This document shows positions 1 through 7,760 of a stretch of 56,814 bases of DNA, piece by piece. The position numbers and the translations under genes are program-made. The notes under the pieces are model-generated. The model was given only the letters and a program-made list of their open reading frames with translations. It was not told the origin of the DNA and did not search any database. This stretch comes from Thermobifida fusca NBRC 14071 = JCM 3263 (GTDB lineage Bacteria; Actinomycetota; Actinomycetes; Streptosporangiales; Streptosporangiaceae): assembly GCF_001592045.1 (NCBI RefSeq), contig NZ_BCWB01000023.1, positions 1-56,814 of the forward strand, read 5' to 3'. The first letter of the stretch is position 1, and each line of letters begins with the position of its first letter.

Positions 1-200
1 AGGATCAAGGACGCTTGGTAGAGGCCGCGGCCGAACACTGCGACGTTCTCGCCATCCGCCGCCGCGTCCTCGGCGACAACCACCCCCACACCCTGATCAG
101 CTTGGAAAATGTCGCTTCAGTCCTGCAGGCCCTGAGGCTCTCAGTCGAAGAACTCCGCGGCGACGACAGTGACCGCAACGCTCCAGAGTGCCGCGGTTGA
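1..200 (+). CDS. TPR-repeat protein, C-terminal fragment (partial)
   Basis: The open frame enters from the left edge (first full codon at base 3) and stops at 198-200. The first ~45 residues match the tetratricopeptide unit common in actinobacterial NB-ARC/TPR proteins, with the pattern RRRVLGDNHPHTLISLENVA followed by VLQAL. After that the repeat pattern breaks and a short unrelated tail (VEELRGDDSDRNAPECRG) leads to the stop. A TPR array would normally continue with a G-R-L-x-E-A helix, so this end looks truncated or frameshifted rather than a natural terminus. Such proteins are usually large signalling or scaffold proteins, but only the last repeat is visible and no function can be assigned. 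A start inside the window is unlikely because homology begins at the edge. Confidence 0.5.
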   Translation, partial: DQGRLVEAAAEHCDVLAIRRRVLGDNHPHTLISLENVASVLQALRLSVEELRGDDSDRNAPECRG

Positions 201-624
201 GCACCATCCTCCGCGGAGAGGCATCCCCGACGGTGAGGTATCTCAGAATCTCTGTCTGGAATGTGGGTCCACGTTCGGGCTGAGCGTGCGCTGACACGAG
301 TGCTCACAACCGGCTTGAACCAGGATGGACGATTCTGGTGCCCCGTCCCTCAGGAAAGCCATCGTCACCCCGGTTCAACCCGCAGTCCGGGGTCCTCGGC
401 TGCTTTGCCACGACTCCGCCTCAGTACGGGTCCGCCCGCCTCACACCCGGGGGTGTGGGGCGGGCGCCGTCATGCCGAAATATGGGGATCCTCCCACCAA
501 ACCAGTACCTGGATGTTCATATCGGGCAATCTTGGTTAGGGATAGTGCGCATATCCGCTGGGCTTGACGCCCCCGTCCGGGGTACCGGGCGGTCGACTCC
601 TGCCGCAACCGTGAGGAGTTGCCC
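201..624. other. Intergenic gap before gpgS1, with one strong hairpin
   Basis: No convincing gene was found in 424 bases. The only clear structure is the hairpin at 434-465, listed separately. The stretch 480-560 is noticeably AT-richer than the surroundings and is the best place for the gpgS1 promoter, but I cannot define -35 and -10 boxes. Confidence 0.5.
434..465. terminator. Hairpin, 14-bp stem
   Basis: Arms GCCCGCCTCACACC (434-447) and GGTGTGGGGCGGGC (452-465) pair over 14 positions with one G-U pair and a 4-base loop. There is no T-run, as is common for actinobacterial intrinsic terminators. It probably insulates gpgS1 from upstream transcription. Confidence 0.5.
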
Positions 625-1605
625 ATGATGCCAACGCGCACCCGCCAGTGGCTGTCCAACCGGATGAGTTCCCACCTCGAGTGGCCTGCCTCCCGCGTTG
701 CCGACCTTAAAGGAGACACCACGGTCAGCGTCGTCTTGCCCGCTAAAGACGAACAGGAGACGGTGGGAACGATCGTCACCACCATCCGGGAATCCCTCGT
801 GGAACAGATTCCGGTCGTCGACGAGATCGTCGTGATCGACTCGCGGTCAACCGACGAGACCGCGAAGGTGGCGGCGCGCGCAGGGGCCACGGTCTACGCC
901 CAGGACGACATCCTGTCCGACCTGCCCGGACTGTGGGGCAAAGGCGAAGCACTATGGAAGTCGCTGGCTGTCACCAACGGGGACATTGTGGTCTTCGTCG
1001 ACTCTGACATCCGCAACTTCGGGACGCATTTCGTCACCGGCCTGGTTGGCCCGCTGCTCGCCGACCCGTCCCTGGCCTACGTCAAAGGCTGCTACAGTCG
1101 CCCGCTCCGCCAAGCCAACTCGTACAGTCCCTTCGACGGGGGACGGGTCACGGAACTGCTGGCCCGTCCACTGCTCAACATGTGCTGGCCGGAACTGTCC
1201 GGATTCATCCAGCCTTTGGCCGGAGAGTACGCCGGGCGGCGCGACGTCCTCGAGTCAGTCCCGTTCGTCTGCGGCTACGGCGTCGAGTTCGCGCTGCTTG
1301 TGGACTTGGCTGAGCTGGTGGGGGTCGACCGGATGGCCCAAACCGACCTGGGCAGCCGGGAGCACTCCCACCAGTCCACCGCAGCCCTGGGCCGTATGGC
1401 GGGGCAGATCCTCGACACCGCGTGGTCGCGAATGCACCGGCAGGGCATCGTCGTGCCCAAGCATCCGTTTTCGCGGGGAATCACCCAGTTCGTGCAGACC
1501 GATTCCGGCTACGAGTCACTGGACTGGGACGTCCAAGTCAGTGAGCGCCCGCCGATGCGCCACGTGCTGGAGGAACGCGGGGTGCCCCGCCCGCGGCAGC
1601 CGTGA
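625..1605 (+). CDS. gpgS: Glucosyl-3-phosphoglycerate synthase (GT81), copy 1
   Basis: Predicted to transfer glucose from an NDP-glucose donor to 3-phosphoglycerate, giving glucosyl-3-phosphoglycerate, the precursor of glucosylglycerate (compatible solute, and primer of methylglucose polysaccharide in mycobacteria). The 326-residue protein has the family order: nucleotide-binding SVVLPAKDEQETVGTIV near residue 35, DEIVVIDSRSTDET, the conserved GKGEALWKSL, the metal-binding D-S-D in VVFVDSDIRNF, then DGGRVTELLARPLLN and the REHSHQS segment. ATG 625 is preferred over TTG 619 because GAGGAG (613-618) abuts the TTG but lies 6 bases from the ATG. A second, distinct gpgS (2186-3151) faces it, with a SUKH gene between. 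The family call is firm; donor preference (GDP- or UDP-glucose) cannot be read from sequence. Confidence 0.9.
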   Translation: MMPTRTRQWLSNRMSSHLEWPASRVADLKGDTTVSVVLPAKDEQETVGTIVTTIRESLVEQIPVVDEIVVIDSRSTDETAKVAARAGATVYAQDDILSDLPGLWGKGEALWKSLAVTNGDIVVFVDSDIRNFGTHFVTGLVGPLLADPSLAYVKGCYSRPLRQANSYSPFDGGRVTELLARPLLNMCWPELSGFIQPLAGEYAGRRDVLESVPFVCGYGVEFALLVDLAELVGVDRMAQTDLGSREHSHQSTAALGRMAGQILDTAWSRMHRQGIVVPKHPFSRGITQFVQTDSGYESLDWDVQVSERPPMRHVLEERGVPRPRQP

Positions 1606-1615
1606 GCAGTTCCGC

Positions 1616-2047
1616 TCACCGGAACCAGTCGCTGCCCTGGGTGAAACGGCGCACCAGGTAGTCCCGCAGGGACACCACCACGAGCCTGCGCTCGTCGGTT
1701 TCGTGGTCCCAGGAGATGATGCCCGGCCCATAGCCCGTATGGACATAGGCGAACTGGGGCCCCATGTCGCTGTCCCCGAAGAACATCAGGTTGTCGAACG
1801 GCGCATACAGCTCCCGGTAGTCCGGTTCGGAACGCATGGCGAGGTTGTCTTCGATGATGCGTTCGGCTGACCACACCACGGCGTCGCCGTACTCGTTCCA
1901 CACCCCGTTGGTCTCCCTCAGCAGCTCCACCAGTTCCCAAGGAACAGGCATGCCGAGTGCCTCCTCGATCCGCCAGAACAGCGCTTCCTTGGCCGGTTCG
2001 AGGAACTCCACCTCGGGGTACAGCTCACCGATCAGTAAACGCCACAC
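1616..2047 (-). CDS. SMI1/KNR4 (SUKH) family protein
   Basis: A 143-residue cytosolic protein with the SUKH pattern: an N-terminal helix (FLEPAKEALFWRIEEALG), the characteristic P-x-x-L-x-x-L-L-x-x-x-N-G (VPWELVELLRETNGV), a central strand block (YAPFDNLMFFGDSDMGPQFA) and a W-D-H near residue 116. SUKH proteins are often immunity proteins against contact-dependent or polymorphic nuclease toxins, but many are solitary and of unknown role. No toxin gene is visible nearby. It lies between two gpgS genes: its stop is 11 bases from the end of gpgS1 (convergent), and it follows gpgS2 on the same strand after 138 bases, so co-transcription with gpgS2 is possible. The start is GTG 2047; there is no strong Shine-Dalgarno and no better upstream start in frame. 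Confidence 0.75.
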   Translation of the reverse strand: MWRLLIGELYPEVEFLEPAKEALFWRIEEALGMPVPWELVELLRETNGVWNEYGDAVVWSAERIIEDNLAMRSEPDYRELYAPFDNLMFFGDSDMGPQFAYVHTGYGPGIISWDHETDERRLVVVSLRDYLVRRFTQGSDWFR

Positions 2048-2185
2048 GAGTGCATCATCACAGTTGTGCCCCGGTCAGCGGAAATCGGCGGGCGGATTCC
2101 CGGGGAGATCCCCGGAAACACGCCAGTTCACCCCGGGCGTAGCAGGCAGGGCTGCTATCCGTGGTGCCCGGAGCGGGGAAGGAGG

Positions 2186-3151
2186 TCATGTCAGCACGGG
2201 TTCGGCCACGCTGTCCACCGGCGGCCGCTCCGTGATAGCGGTCTCGCGCGGATACGGCACATAGGAGCCGTCCGCTGCTTCGTCGCGCACATACTGCACG
2301 AGCGTGGTGGCAACCTCGCCGGTCTCCACCACCCGCCCCGAACGCAGCAAGCGGCTGCGCGCGGTGTGGTGGATCTGCGCGGCCATCACCCCCAGGTCCG
2401 GGGTGCTCTGGTGGGTGTGCTCCCGCACCCCCAGGTCCACTTGGGCGAGCGCGTCCAGCCCTGCGGTTTCCAGCAGGTCGATGAGCAGCCCTAGCTCCAC
2501 CCCGTAGTGGGAGACGAACGGGAGGCGGCGCAGCACGTCAGCCCGCCCGGCATACTCTCCCGCCAGCGGTTGGACGAACCCGGCGAGCTGCGGCCAGTAC
2601 TGGTTGAGCAGCGGGCGGGCCACGAGCTCCGTGACCCGTCCCCCGTCGTAGGCGCTGCCTGGCGCGCCGGTGAGCGGCCGGTCATAGCAGGCTTTGACGT
2701 AGACCACGTCCGGGTCGGTGAGGAGCGGGCCGAGCAGCCCAGTCACGTAGTCGGGGGTGAAGCTCACCAGGTCAGCGTCGATAAAGACGAGAAGGTCCCC
2801 GTTCACCACGAACAGCGACTTCCACAGCGCCTCCCCTTTCCCTTCCCCGGGGGCCAGGTCGGGGCGGATCTCGTCTTGGTGGTAGACGGTAGCCCCTGCC
2901 TGGGCTGCGACCTCAGCGGTGTTGTCGGTGCTCCGCGAGTCGATCACCACGATCTCGTCCACGAGGGGGGTCTGCTCGCACAGGGCGGTGCGGATGCTGG
3001 ACACGATCGTGCCGACCGTTGCGCTCTCGTTGCGTGCCGGGAGGACCACACTGATCCGCTGGCCTTGCTTGTTGCCGGCAAGGACGTCAGCGTCCCAATC
3101 CCGCATATGGCTGGTACGCCGCTCGAACCATGCCTCTACCTCTGGCAGCAC
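2186..3151 (-). CDS. gpgS: Glucosyl-3-phosphoglycerate synthase (GT81), copy 2
   Basis: A paralogue of the gene at 625-1605 (321 residues). It carries RISVVLPARNESATVGTIV, DEIVVIDSRSTDNT, EGKGEALWKSL, the metal-binding D-A-D in LVFIDADLVSF, DGGRVTELVARPLLN, FVQPLAGEYAGR and REHTHQS. It differs from copy 1 at both ends and in the sugar/acceptor loop (YDRPLTGAPGSAYDGG against YSRPLRQANSYSPFDGG), so this is not a fresh duplication. The start is GTG 3151, supported by AGGGGAGG a few bases upstream. The copies converge on the SUKH gene. One copy may be the housekeeping enzyme and the other may have altered donor or acceptor use; that is inference. Confidence 0.88.
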   Translation of the reverse strand: MLPEVEAWFERRTSHMRDWDADVLAGNKQGQRISVVLPARNESATVGTIVSSIRTALCEQTPLVDEIVVIDSRSTDNTAEVAAQAGATVYHQDEIRPDLAPGEGKGEALWKSLFVVNGDLLVFIDADLVSFTPDYVTGLLGPLLTDPDVVYVKACYDRPLTGAPGSAYDGGRVTELVARPLLNQYWPQLAGFVQPLAGEYAGRADVLRRLPFVSHYGVELGLLIDLLETAGLDALAQVDLGVREHTHQSTPDLGVMAAQIHHTARSRLLRSGRVVETGEVATTLVQYVRDEAADGSYVPYPRETAITERPPVDSVAEPVLT

Positions 3152-3655
3152 GGTGCCTCCCCTGAGTCCACTCGGTTGATGCGACGTCCCCAGAATCCCG
3201 GCGGCTTCCTCGCGCCTGATGGTTCGGAGCCTGCGGCGGTACGGCCGCCGCCCAGGGCGGGACGACGCGCTGGTGCTCTACGAGTCACCGTGCCACGCGG
3301 TGCTGTTCCCCACGCAGGTGGGGTCGGTAGTCCTGGGCGCACGTCCCGGCACGACCGGGCACGGCCGTCCGCGGGTCTGCCGTCCGGATGTCCGGGGCAG
3401 GCCGGACGCCGGGTGGTCCAAGGAGCGCTCCGGGATACCTCGGTACAGGCGGGGCCGAAGACAGCAGGACGCCGGAGACGCTGGATACCGTGATGCGCGC
3501 GGTGCGGGCCGTGCGTCAGCCTGCCGCAGGCACCGGCTGGGACACGGCCCACACCGCCAACGTCTCCCGGCTCTGGTGCTCACCAGTGCTCTGCCCACTG
3601 CACCGGGCTGCGGGGTCCACCCGCCGGGCCCGCCCGCACGACCTGCCACAGCGGG
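3152..3655. other. Intergenic gap, no gene recognised
   Basis: This 504-base stretch is very GC-rich. Several open frames cross it, but none shows a family motif or a ribosome-binding site. It holds a GGAGCGCTCC palindrome at 3422-3431 and the gpgS2 Shine-Dalgarno at its left end. It may be relic DNA. Confidence 0.4.
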
Positions 3656-5500
3656 TTACTGGTGTCCTTCCTCCTGGGACGACGGCGCATACAACGCTTC
3701 GATCTCCTCAGCGAACGCTCGCAGCACCGCGTCCCGGCGCAGCCGCCCGGAAGGCAGCAGCAGCCCGCTCGCCGGGGTGAACTCTTCCGGAAGCACATGG
3801 AAGGCGCGGATCGTCAACTCCGGCGGCATGCCCTGGTTGATCTCCTCCACCACCCGGCGGATCTCCTCTCCCACCTCCGGGGTCAAGGCGACCTGCTCCA
3901 ACGGGGTGGTCAACGGCATGTTGTTCACCAGCCGCCAGTACTCCAGCTGGTCCCGTTTCAACGTGATCAGCGCGGTCGCATAAGGGCGGCCTTCGCCTAG
4001 CACGATCGCCTGGCTGATCAGCGGATGCTCCAACAGGCGCGCCTCCAGGACCGCGTAATCGGCGGCCACGACCTTGCCGACCGCGGGCGGCTCCTCCACC
4101 ACGCTGCGGGAGGGAGTGTCTCCCTTCCGGCCCCACAGGGTCAGCCATCCCCGGTCGTCCAACTCCCCGCGCCAGCCCGTGGCCAGCCAGCCGTCTTGCG
4201 CTGCCTGGCCGCCGTCGTAGATCGCGTTGTGGTATCCGGTGAACACTCCTGGGCCGCGGACCAGGATCTCGTTGTCCTCAGCGATCTTCAGTTCCGTGCC
4301 CTCCAGCGGGGGGCCCACGGTGCCGGGACGGCATTCTCCCGGGACGGTCAGGGTGGCGAGCCCTCCGGCCTCCACCAGGCCGAAGCCTTCCAGCACAGAG
4401 ATCCCCAGGCCCGAGTAGTAGTAGGCCACCTGTTCTTCCATCCCGCCCTGCGGGCAGACCACGGCGCGCAGTCGGCCGCCGAAAGCGTCCCGGACTCGGG
4501 CGAACGCCCAGTCGTATAGGGCCCGCGACACCCGCTGCCAGGGGCGCCGTTTCTTCCGGCCCAGGTCGACGGCCAACCGGGTAGCGGCTTCGAACCCTTG
4601 GGCGCCGTCCCAGCCGCCTTGCTGCTGGGCCCGCGAGCGTTCCACTTCGTAGACGCGGGTCAGGAATTCAGCGTCTGCCACGAGCAGGGTCGGCGCAAAC
4701 GCCCGGACCTGGTGGGCGAAGACCTCGCCGGGTCGGGGGAAAGCGATCCGCACCCCGGCCAACGTCCCTGCCACGACTGCCAGGCAGGTGGCGAATCCTT
4801 GGAGTTGCGGGCCGAGCAGCGCTACAGCATCGGCGGGCCGCAGCTCCCGCAGCACCGGGGAGAGCCGTTCCATGAGGGCCGTGGCCGCGCCCAGCAGGTT
4901 GCGGTGGGACAGCACCGCGCCCCGCACCCGCCGCCGCGTGGTCGGCGTGTAGTAGATCAGTGCCGGGTCTTGAGCGTTGCCTTCTTCGACGCGGAACCGC
5001 ACTGCGGTGCCGTCCATGTAGGCGCCAGGCTTGGCGATCGCGTCCAGCCCGCCCTCGTCCAACGCCCACACCCGTCCCAGGTCCACAATCTCGTGCTGCA
5101 GCGACGCCGCCACTCGCGCCTGCCGCTGGTTGCGCAGGACTGCGACCGCGGGACGGCTGTCCCGCAGCGCCCACTGCAGCAGCCCTGGCGAGCACCGGGA
5201 CGGTACCCACGCCACCACTCCGCCTGCGGCCCACACCGCAAAAGTCAGCAGTGTCCGCTCGTAGCCGTCGGGGGCCGCAACAAGTACCCGGTCGCCACGT
5301 ACGACGCCCGCGGCGATGAGTCCTTTCGCCAGTTTGGTGACCGAGGTCAGGAACTCGGTGGCGCCCACGTCTCGCCACCCATCCGCGTCAGGACATTGCA
5401 GGACCGCGTTGTCGCCGTCACGCTCGGCGCACAGGTACACCAACTCGCCCAGCACGTTCACGCGTGGCAGCGGTGAATCTGAGGTCCGTGACTGGCGCAT
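3656..5500 (-). CDS. Long-chain acyl-CoA synthetase-like protein with degenerate catalytic motifs
   Basis: The 614-residue protein spans the full ANL (acyl-CoA synthetase) fold of the FadD15/FAA1 type. The P-loop normally reads Y-T-S-G-T-T-G-x-P-K-G; here it is YYTPTTRRRVRGAVLSHRN. The Y-G-x-T-E motif is EGFGLVEAG. The hinge T-G-D is TGWRGELDDRGWL (Asp replaced by Trp). The C-terminal catalytic Lys of the T-P-T-L-K-x-(K/R)-R segment is replaced in LLPSGRLRRD. Overall length and the end (RAFAEEIEALY) are normal. The fold is therefore kept while the residues for ATP binding and adenylation are lost, which suggests a pseudoenzyme with a regulatory or acyl-binding role, or a gene in decay. The reading frame is intact and GC-biased, which argues for selection. 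The start is ATG 5500, behind a GGGAAGG ribosome site. Confidence 0.8.
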   Translation of the reverse strand: MRQSRTSDSPLPRVNVLGELVYLCAERDGDNAVLQCPDADGWRDVGATEFLTSVTKLAKGLIAAGVVRGDRVLVAAPDGYERTLLTFAVWAAGGVVAWVPSRCSPGLLQWALRDSRPAVAVLRNQRQARVAASLQHEIVDLGRVWALDEGGLDAIAKPGAYMDGTAVRFRVEEGNAQDPALIYYTPTTRRRVRGAVLSHRNLLGAATALMERLSPVLRELRPADAVALLGPQLQGFATCLAVVAGTLAGVRIAFPRPGEVFAHQVRAFAPTLLVADAEFLTRVYEVERSRAQQQGGWDGAQGFEAATRLAVDLGRKKRRPWQRVSRALYDWAFARVRDAFGGRLRAVVCPQGGMEEQVAYYYSGLGISVLEGFGLVEAGGLATLTVPGECRPGTVGPPLEGTELKIAEDNEILVRGPGVFTGYHNAIYDGGQAAQDGWLATGWRGELDDRGWLTLWGRKGDTPSRSVVEEPPAVGKVVAADYAVLEARLLEHPLISQAIVLGEGRPYATALITLKRDQLEYWRLVNNMPLTTPLEQVALTPEVGEEIRRVVEEINQGMPPELTIRAFHVLPEEFTPASGLLLPSGRLRRDAVLRAFAEEIEALYAPSSQEEGHQ

Positions 5501-6176
5501 GACCTTCCCACTCCCTCACAGCAAGGCCGGAGGACCTCCCCCCGTTGTCCCCGGTCATCCGAACGTGCCCTACTGTGCACTGAATCGTTACTTTCCGGCA
5601 AGCTCACGGTCTGTCAACAGCTCGCAGGGGTGGGCCGCGGCCGCAGCGAAGCGGGGCGCGCCGGTATTCGACCCGCATCCCCCGCACTACCGGGGAGTAA
5701 TCAGAAGAAAACACAAGGTAAAAGTCGGACCACTCCGCTGCCTGCCTCGCGCGGAGCCGAAGCGCGGGCAGCATCCGCCCCCGAAACACCGGAAGGGCCG
5801 GCACTGCACTACAGTGCCGGCCCTGAGCCACCACCGTGGAAAGCCCGCGCCATTCTCCTGGTCAAACAGCAAACACGGGTGGGGCCGGGCCGCTACCCGC
5901 CCAGTTTCAGTGTTTTTGGTCACAATTGGCGCGGCGGTAAGGGTGTTCGCGGCCGCCACAGAATGCCTCCGTCACGGGAACGGGCAGCAGGAAAGCTGCG
6001 GGGTGGTGCCGGGATGCCGCCCCCTCGGAGCCAGGGCCGGGCCCTAACCGCGGGCGTGCAGCCGCCCGCGGGCAGCCTCCCCTATTGGACCCGGCCGCAC
6101 AGACTCGCGGGGCGCTCGCAGCACAACGCCCGGCACAGAACCGCTTCCAGGATGCGGGGAAGAAGAAAACGCCCGC
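5501..6176. other. Intergenic gap with hairpin
   Basis: No supported gene was found in 676 bases. The part next to the synthetase start (5560-5720) is relatively AT-rich and probably holds its promoter. A strong hairpin sits at 5794-5824. The rest is GC-rich with no motif. Confidence 0.5.
5794..5824. terminator. Perfect 13-bp hairpin
   Basis: Arms AGGGCCGGCACTG (5794-5806) and CAGTGCCGGCCCT (5812-5824) are perfectly complementary around a 5-base loop (CACTA). It lies about 350 bases beyond the stop of the MFS gene at 6177 and upstream of the acyl-CoA synthetase-like gene on the same strand, so it probably separates the two units. Confidence 0.6.
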
Positions 6177-7484
6177 TCAGGCTACGGCGCGCCGTTCCAG
6201 CGCGGCGCTGAGCGCGAAAATCCCCAGGGCCAGCGCTCCCGTCACAGCCATCACCCAGACCATGCTCGCCAGGGACGCCTCGCCCCCGGCAGCGATTCCC
6301 GCCACCGCGGCCAGGATGCCGCCGAACACGAACCGGGCCGACCCCGCGAGAGCCGACGCGGTCCCCGCCACAGACGGCGGCTGCGACGACAGAGCCAGCG
6401 TGGTCGCGTTGGGGAACACCAGGCCCATACCGGCCATCATGACGGCCAGCGCCGCCGAGATCGTGACCAGCCCGGCTGTCCCCGTCACCTCCATGACCAC
6501 CATGGCGGCCACTGCGCCCAGCCCTAGGACGAGTCCGCCCATGAGCCGTCGGACCATACTCACCCGGCCGATGAGCAGGCTGTTCACCTGGGTTCCTGTC
6601 ACCATTCCCACCGCGTTGACCGAGAACAGCATGCCGAACATCTGCGGTGACGCGCCCAGCTCGTTCTGTGCCACGAACGAGAAGCAGGAGATGTAGGTGA
6701 ACATCATCCCGAAGTTGAGGCCGAGCGCCAGCATGGGTCCGACGAACCTCGGATCCCGCAGTAGGCGCCCCACGGTGGCCAGCAGCGGCCGTATCCGCAT
6801 GTGCTGGCGGTCGTGTCGCGGCAGGGTTTCGGGGAGGAAGAACAGCACGGCGAGGAACCCCACCCCGTTCATCAGGGCGAGGAGGGCGAAACTCAACGGC
6901 CACGGACCGACCAGCAGCAGCTGTCCGCCCAGCAGGGGGCCCAGGATCGGCGCCATCCCCGAGACGAGCATCAGCCGGGAGAAGAACCGGGCTGCTTCGT
7001 CTCCTTCGTACAAGTCGCGCACGACCGCGTGGGAGACGACGGCGCCCGCCGCTCCGGCCACTCCTTGCACAAACCGGATGGCGATGAACATCTCCACTGA
7101 GGTGACGAACATGCACAGCAGTGACGTCACCATGAACAGCGCGGTGCCGACGAGGAGCGGGGTGCGCCGTCCCCACGCGTCACTCATCGGTCCCACGGCG
7201 AGCTGTCCCAGGGCGAGGCCCAGCATGGACGAGGTCAAGGTCAACTGGACGCGGGCCTCGGTGGTGGCCAGGTCCTCGGCGATGGCCGGGAACGCGGGAA
7301 GGTACAGGTCGGTGGCGAGCGGACCGGCGGAGACCAGGACGCCCAGCACGACGGCGAGGAAGGCGGTGGACCGCCGTCTCGGTACGGGCGCGCTCGGCTC
7401 GGAGTCACTCTCCGGGCAGGGCGGAGGGTTTTCTTGGGAATTTCGGGATGGGGTTACTGGGGGGCAGGCTTCGCTGCGAGTCAC
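6177..7484 (-). CDS. MFS multidrug efflux transporter, Bcr/CflA family
   Basis: A 435-residue inner-membrane proton-driven exporter of the DHA1 type. After a polar ~40-residue N-terminal tail come about 12 hydrophobic segments. The first contains FLAVVLGVLVSAGPLATDLY, with the conserved T-D-x-Y-L-P-A-F-P; motif A reads VGPMSDAWGRRTPLLVG between segments 2 and 3; and the antiporter-type motif C reads SGMAPILGPLLGGQL. Bcr/CflA members export chloramphenicol, bicyclomycin or similar compounds; the substrate cannot be told here. The start is GTG 7484, preceded by AAGGAG at suitable spacing. The first 40 residues (rich in P, E and S) are longer than usual, so a later start cannot be excluded. No local regulator gene is adjacent. 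Confidence 0.85.
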   Translation of the reverse strand: MTRSEACPPVTPSRNSQENPPPCPESDSEPSAPVPRRRSTAFLAVVLGVLVSAGPLATDLYLPAFPAIAEDLATTEARVQLTLTSSMLGLALGQLAVGPMSDAWGRRTPLLVGTALFMVTSLLCMFVTSVEMFIAIRFVQGVAGAAGAVVSHAVVRDLYEGDEAARFFSRLMLVSGMAPILGPLLGGQLLLVGPWPLSFALLALMNGVGFLAVLFFLPETLPRHDRQHMRIRPLLATVGRLLRDPRFVGPMLALGLNFGMMFTYISCFSFVAQNELGASPQMFGMLFSVNAVGMVTGTQVNSLLIGRVSMVRRLMGGLVLGLGAVAAMVVMEVTGTAGLVTISAALAVMMAGMGLVFPNATTLALSSQPPSVAGTASALAGSARFVFGGILAAVAGIAAGGEASLASMVWVMAVTGALALGIFALSAALERRAVA

Positions 7485-7694
7485 TACACTCCTTCAGCGC
7501 GCAACAGTCCCACGGCAAGGGACACGGAGGGGTACCAACCGCTCTCAACACTCGACGGGGAGTAAAAAATCCACACCATCTCATCCGATGATGTGATCTT
7601 TATTACTCGAGGTGGTCTCCCCGTGGCATGCCCGCCCTGGACCGGCCTGCGGACCTGGGCTTCCGGTCACTGCTGGCGATCCAGGACGTCGGCT

Positions 7695-7718
7695 GCCCGG
7701 GCTTGCCGCAGCCCGGGC
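7695..7718. terminator. Hairpin downstream of the DUF5685 gene
   Basis: Arms GCCCGGGCT (7695-7703) and AGCCCGGGC (7710-7718) are perfectly complementary with a 6-base loop. It lies 43 bases past the stop of the gene at 7761 (minus strand) and upstream of the MFS promoter region. Confidence 0.5.
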
Positions 7719-7760
7719 GCTCCCCCGACAAGCGGCCCCGCGGTGGACCGGACGGTGCGC

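Noticed and set aside
3422-3431. GGAGCGCTCC palindrome resembling the CelR operator of Thermobifida
   Set aside because: The core matches, but the outer bases of the 14-bp TGGGAGCGCTCCCA site do not, and no cellulase or sugar gene is adjacent.
7569-7597. Possible operator in the MFS promoter (ATCCACACCATC ... GATGATGTGAT)
   Set aside because: The two arms do not align without gaps, so the symmetry is not convincing.
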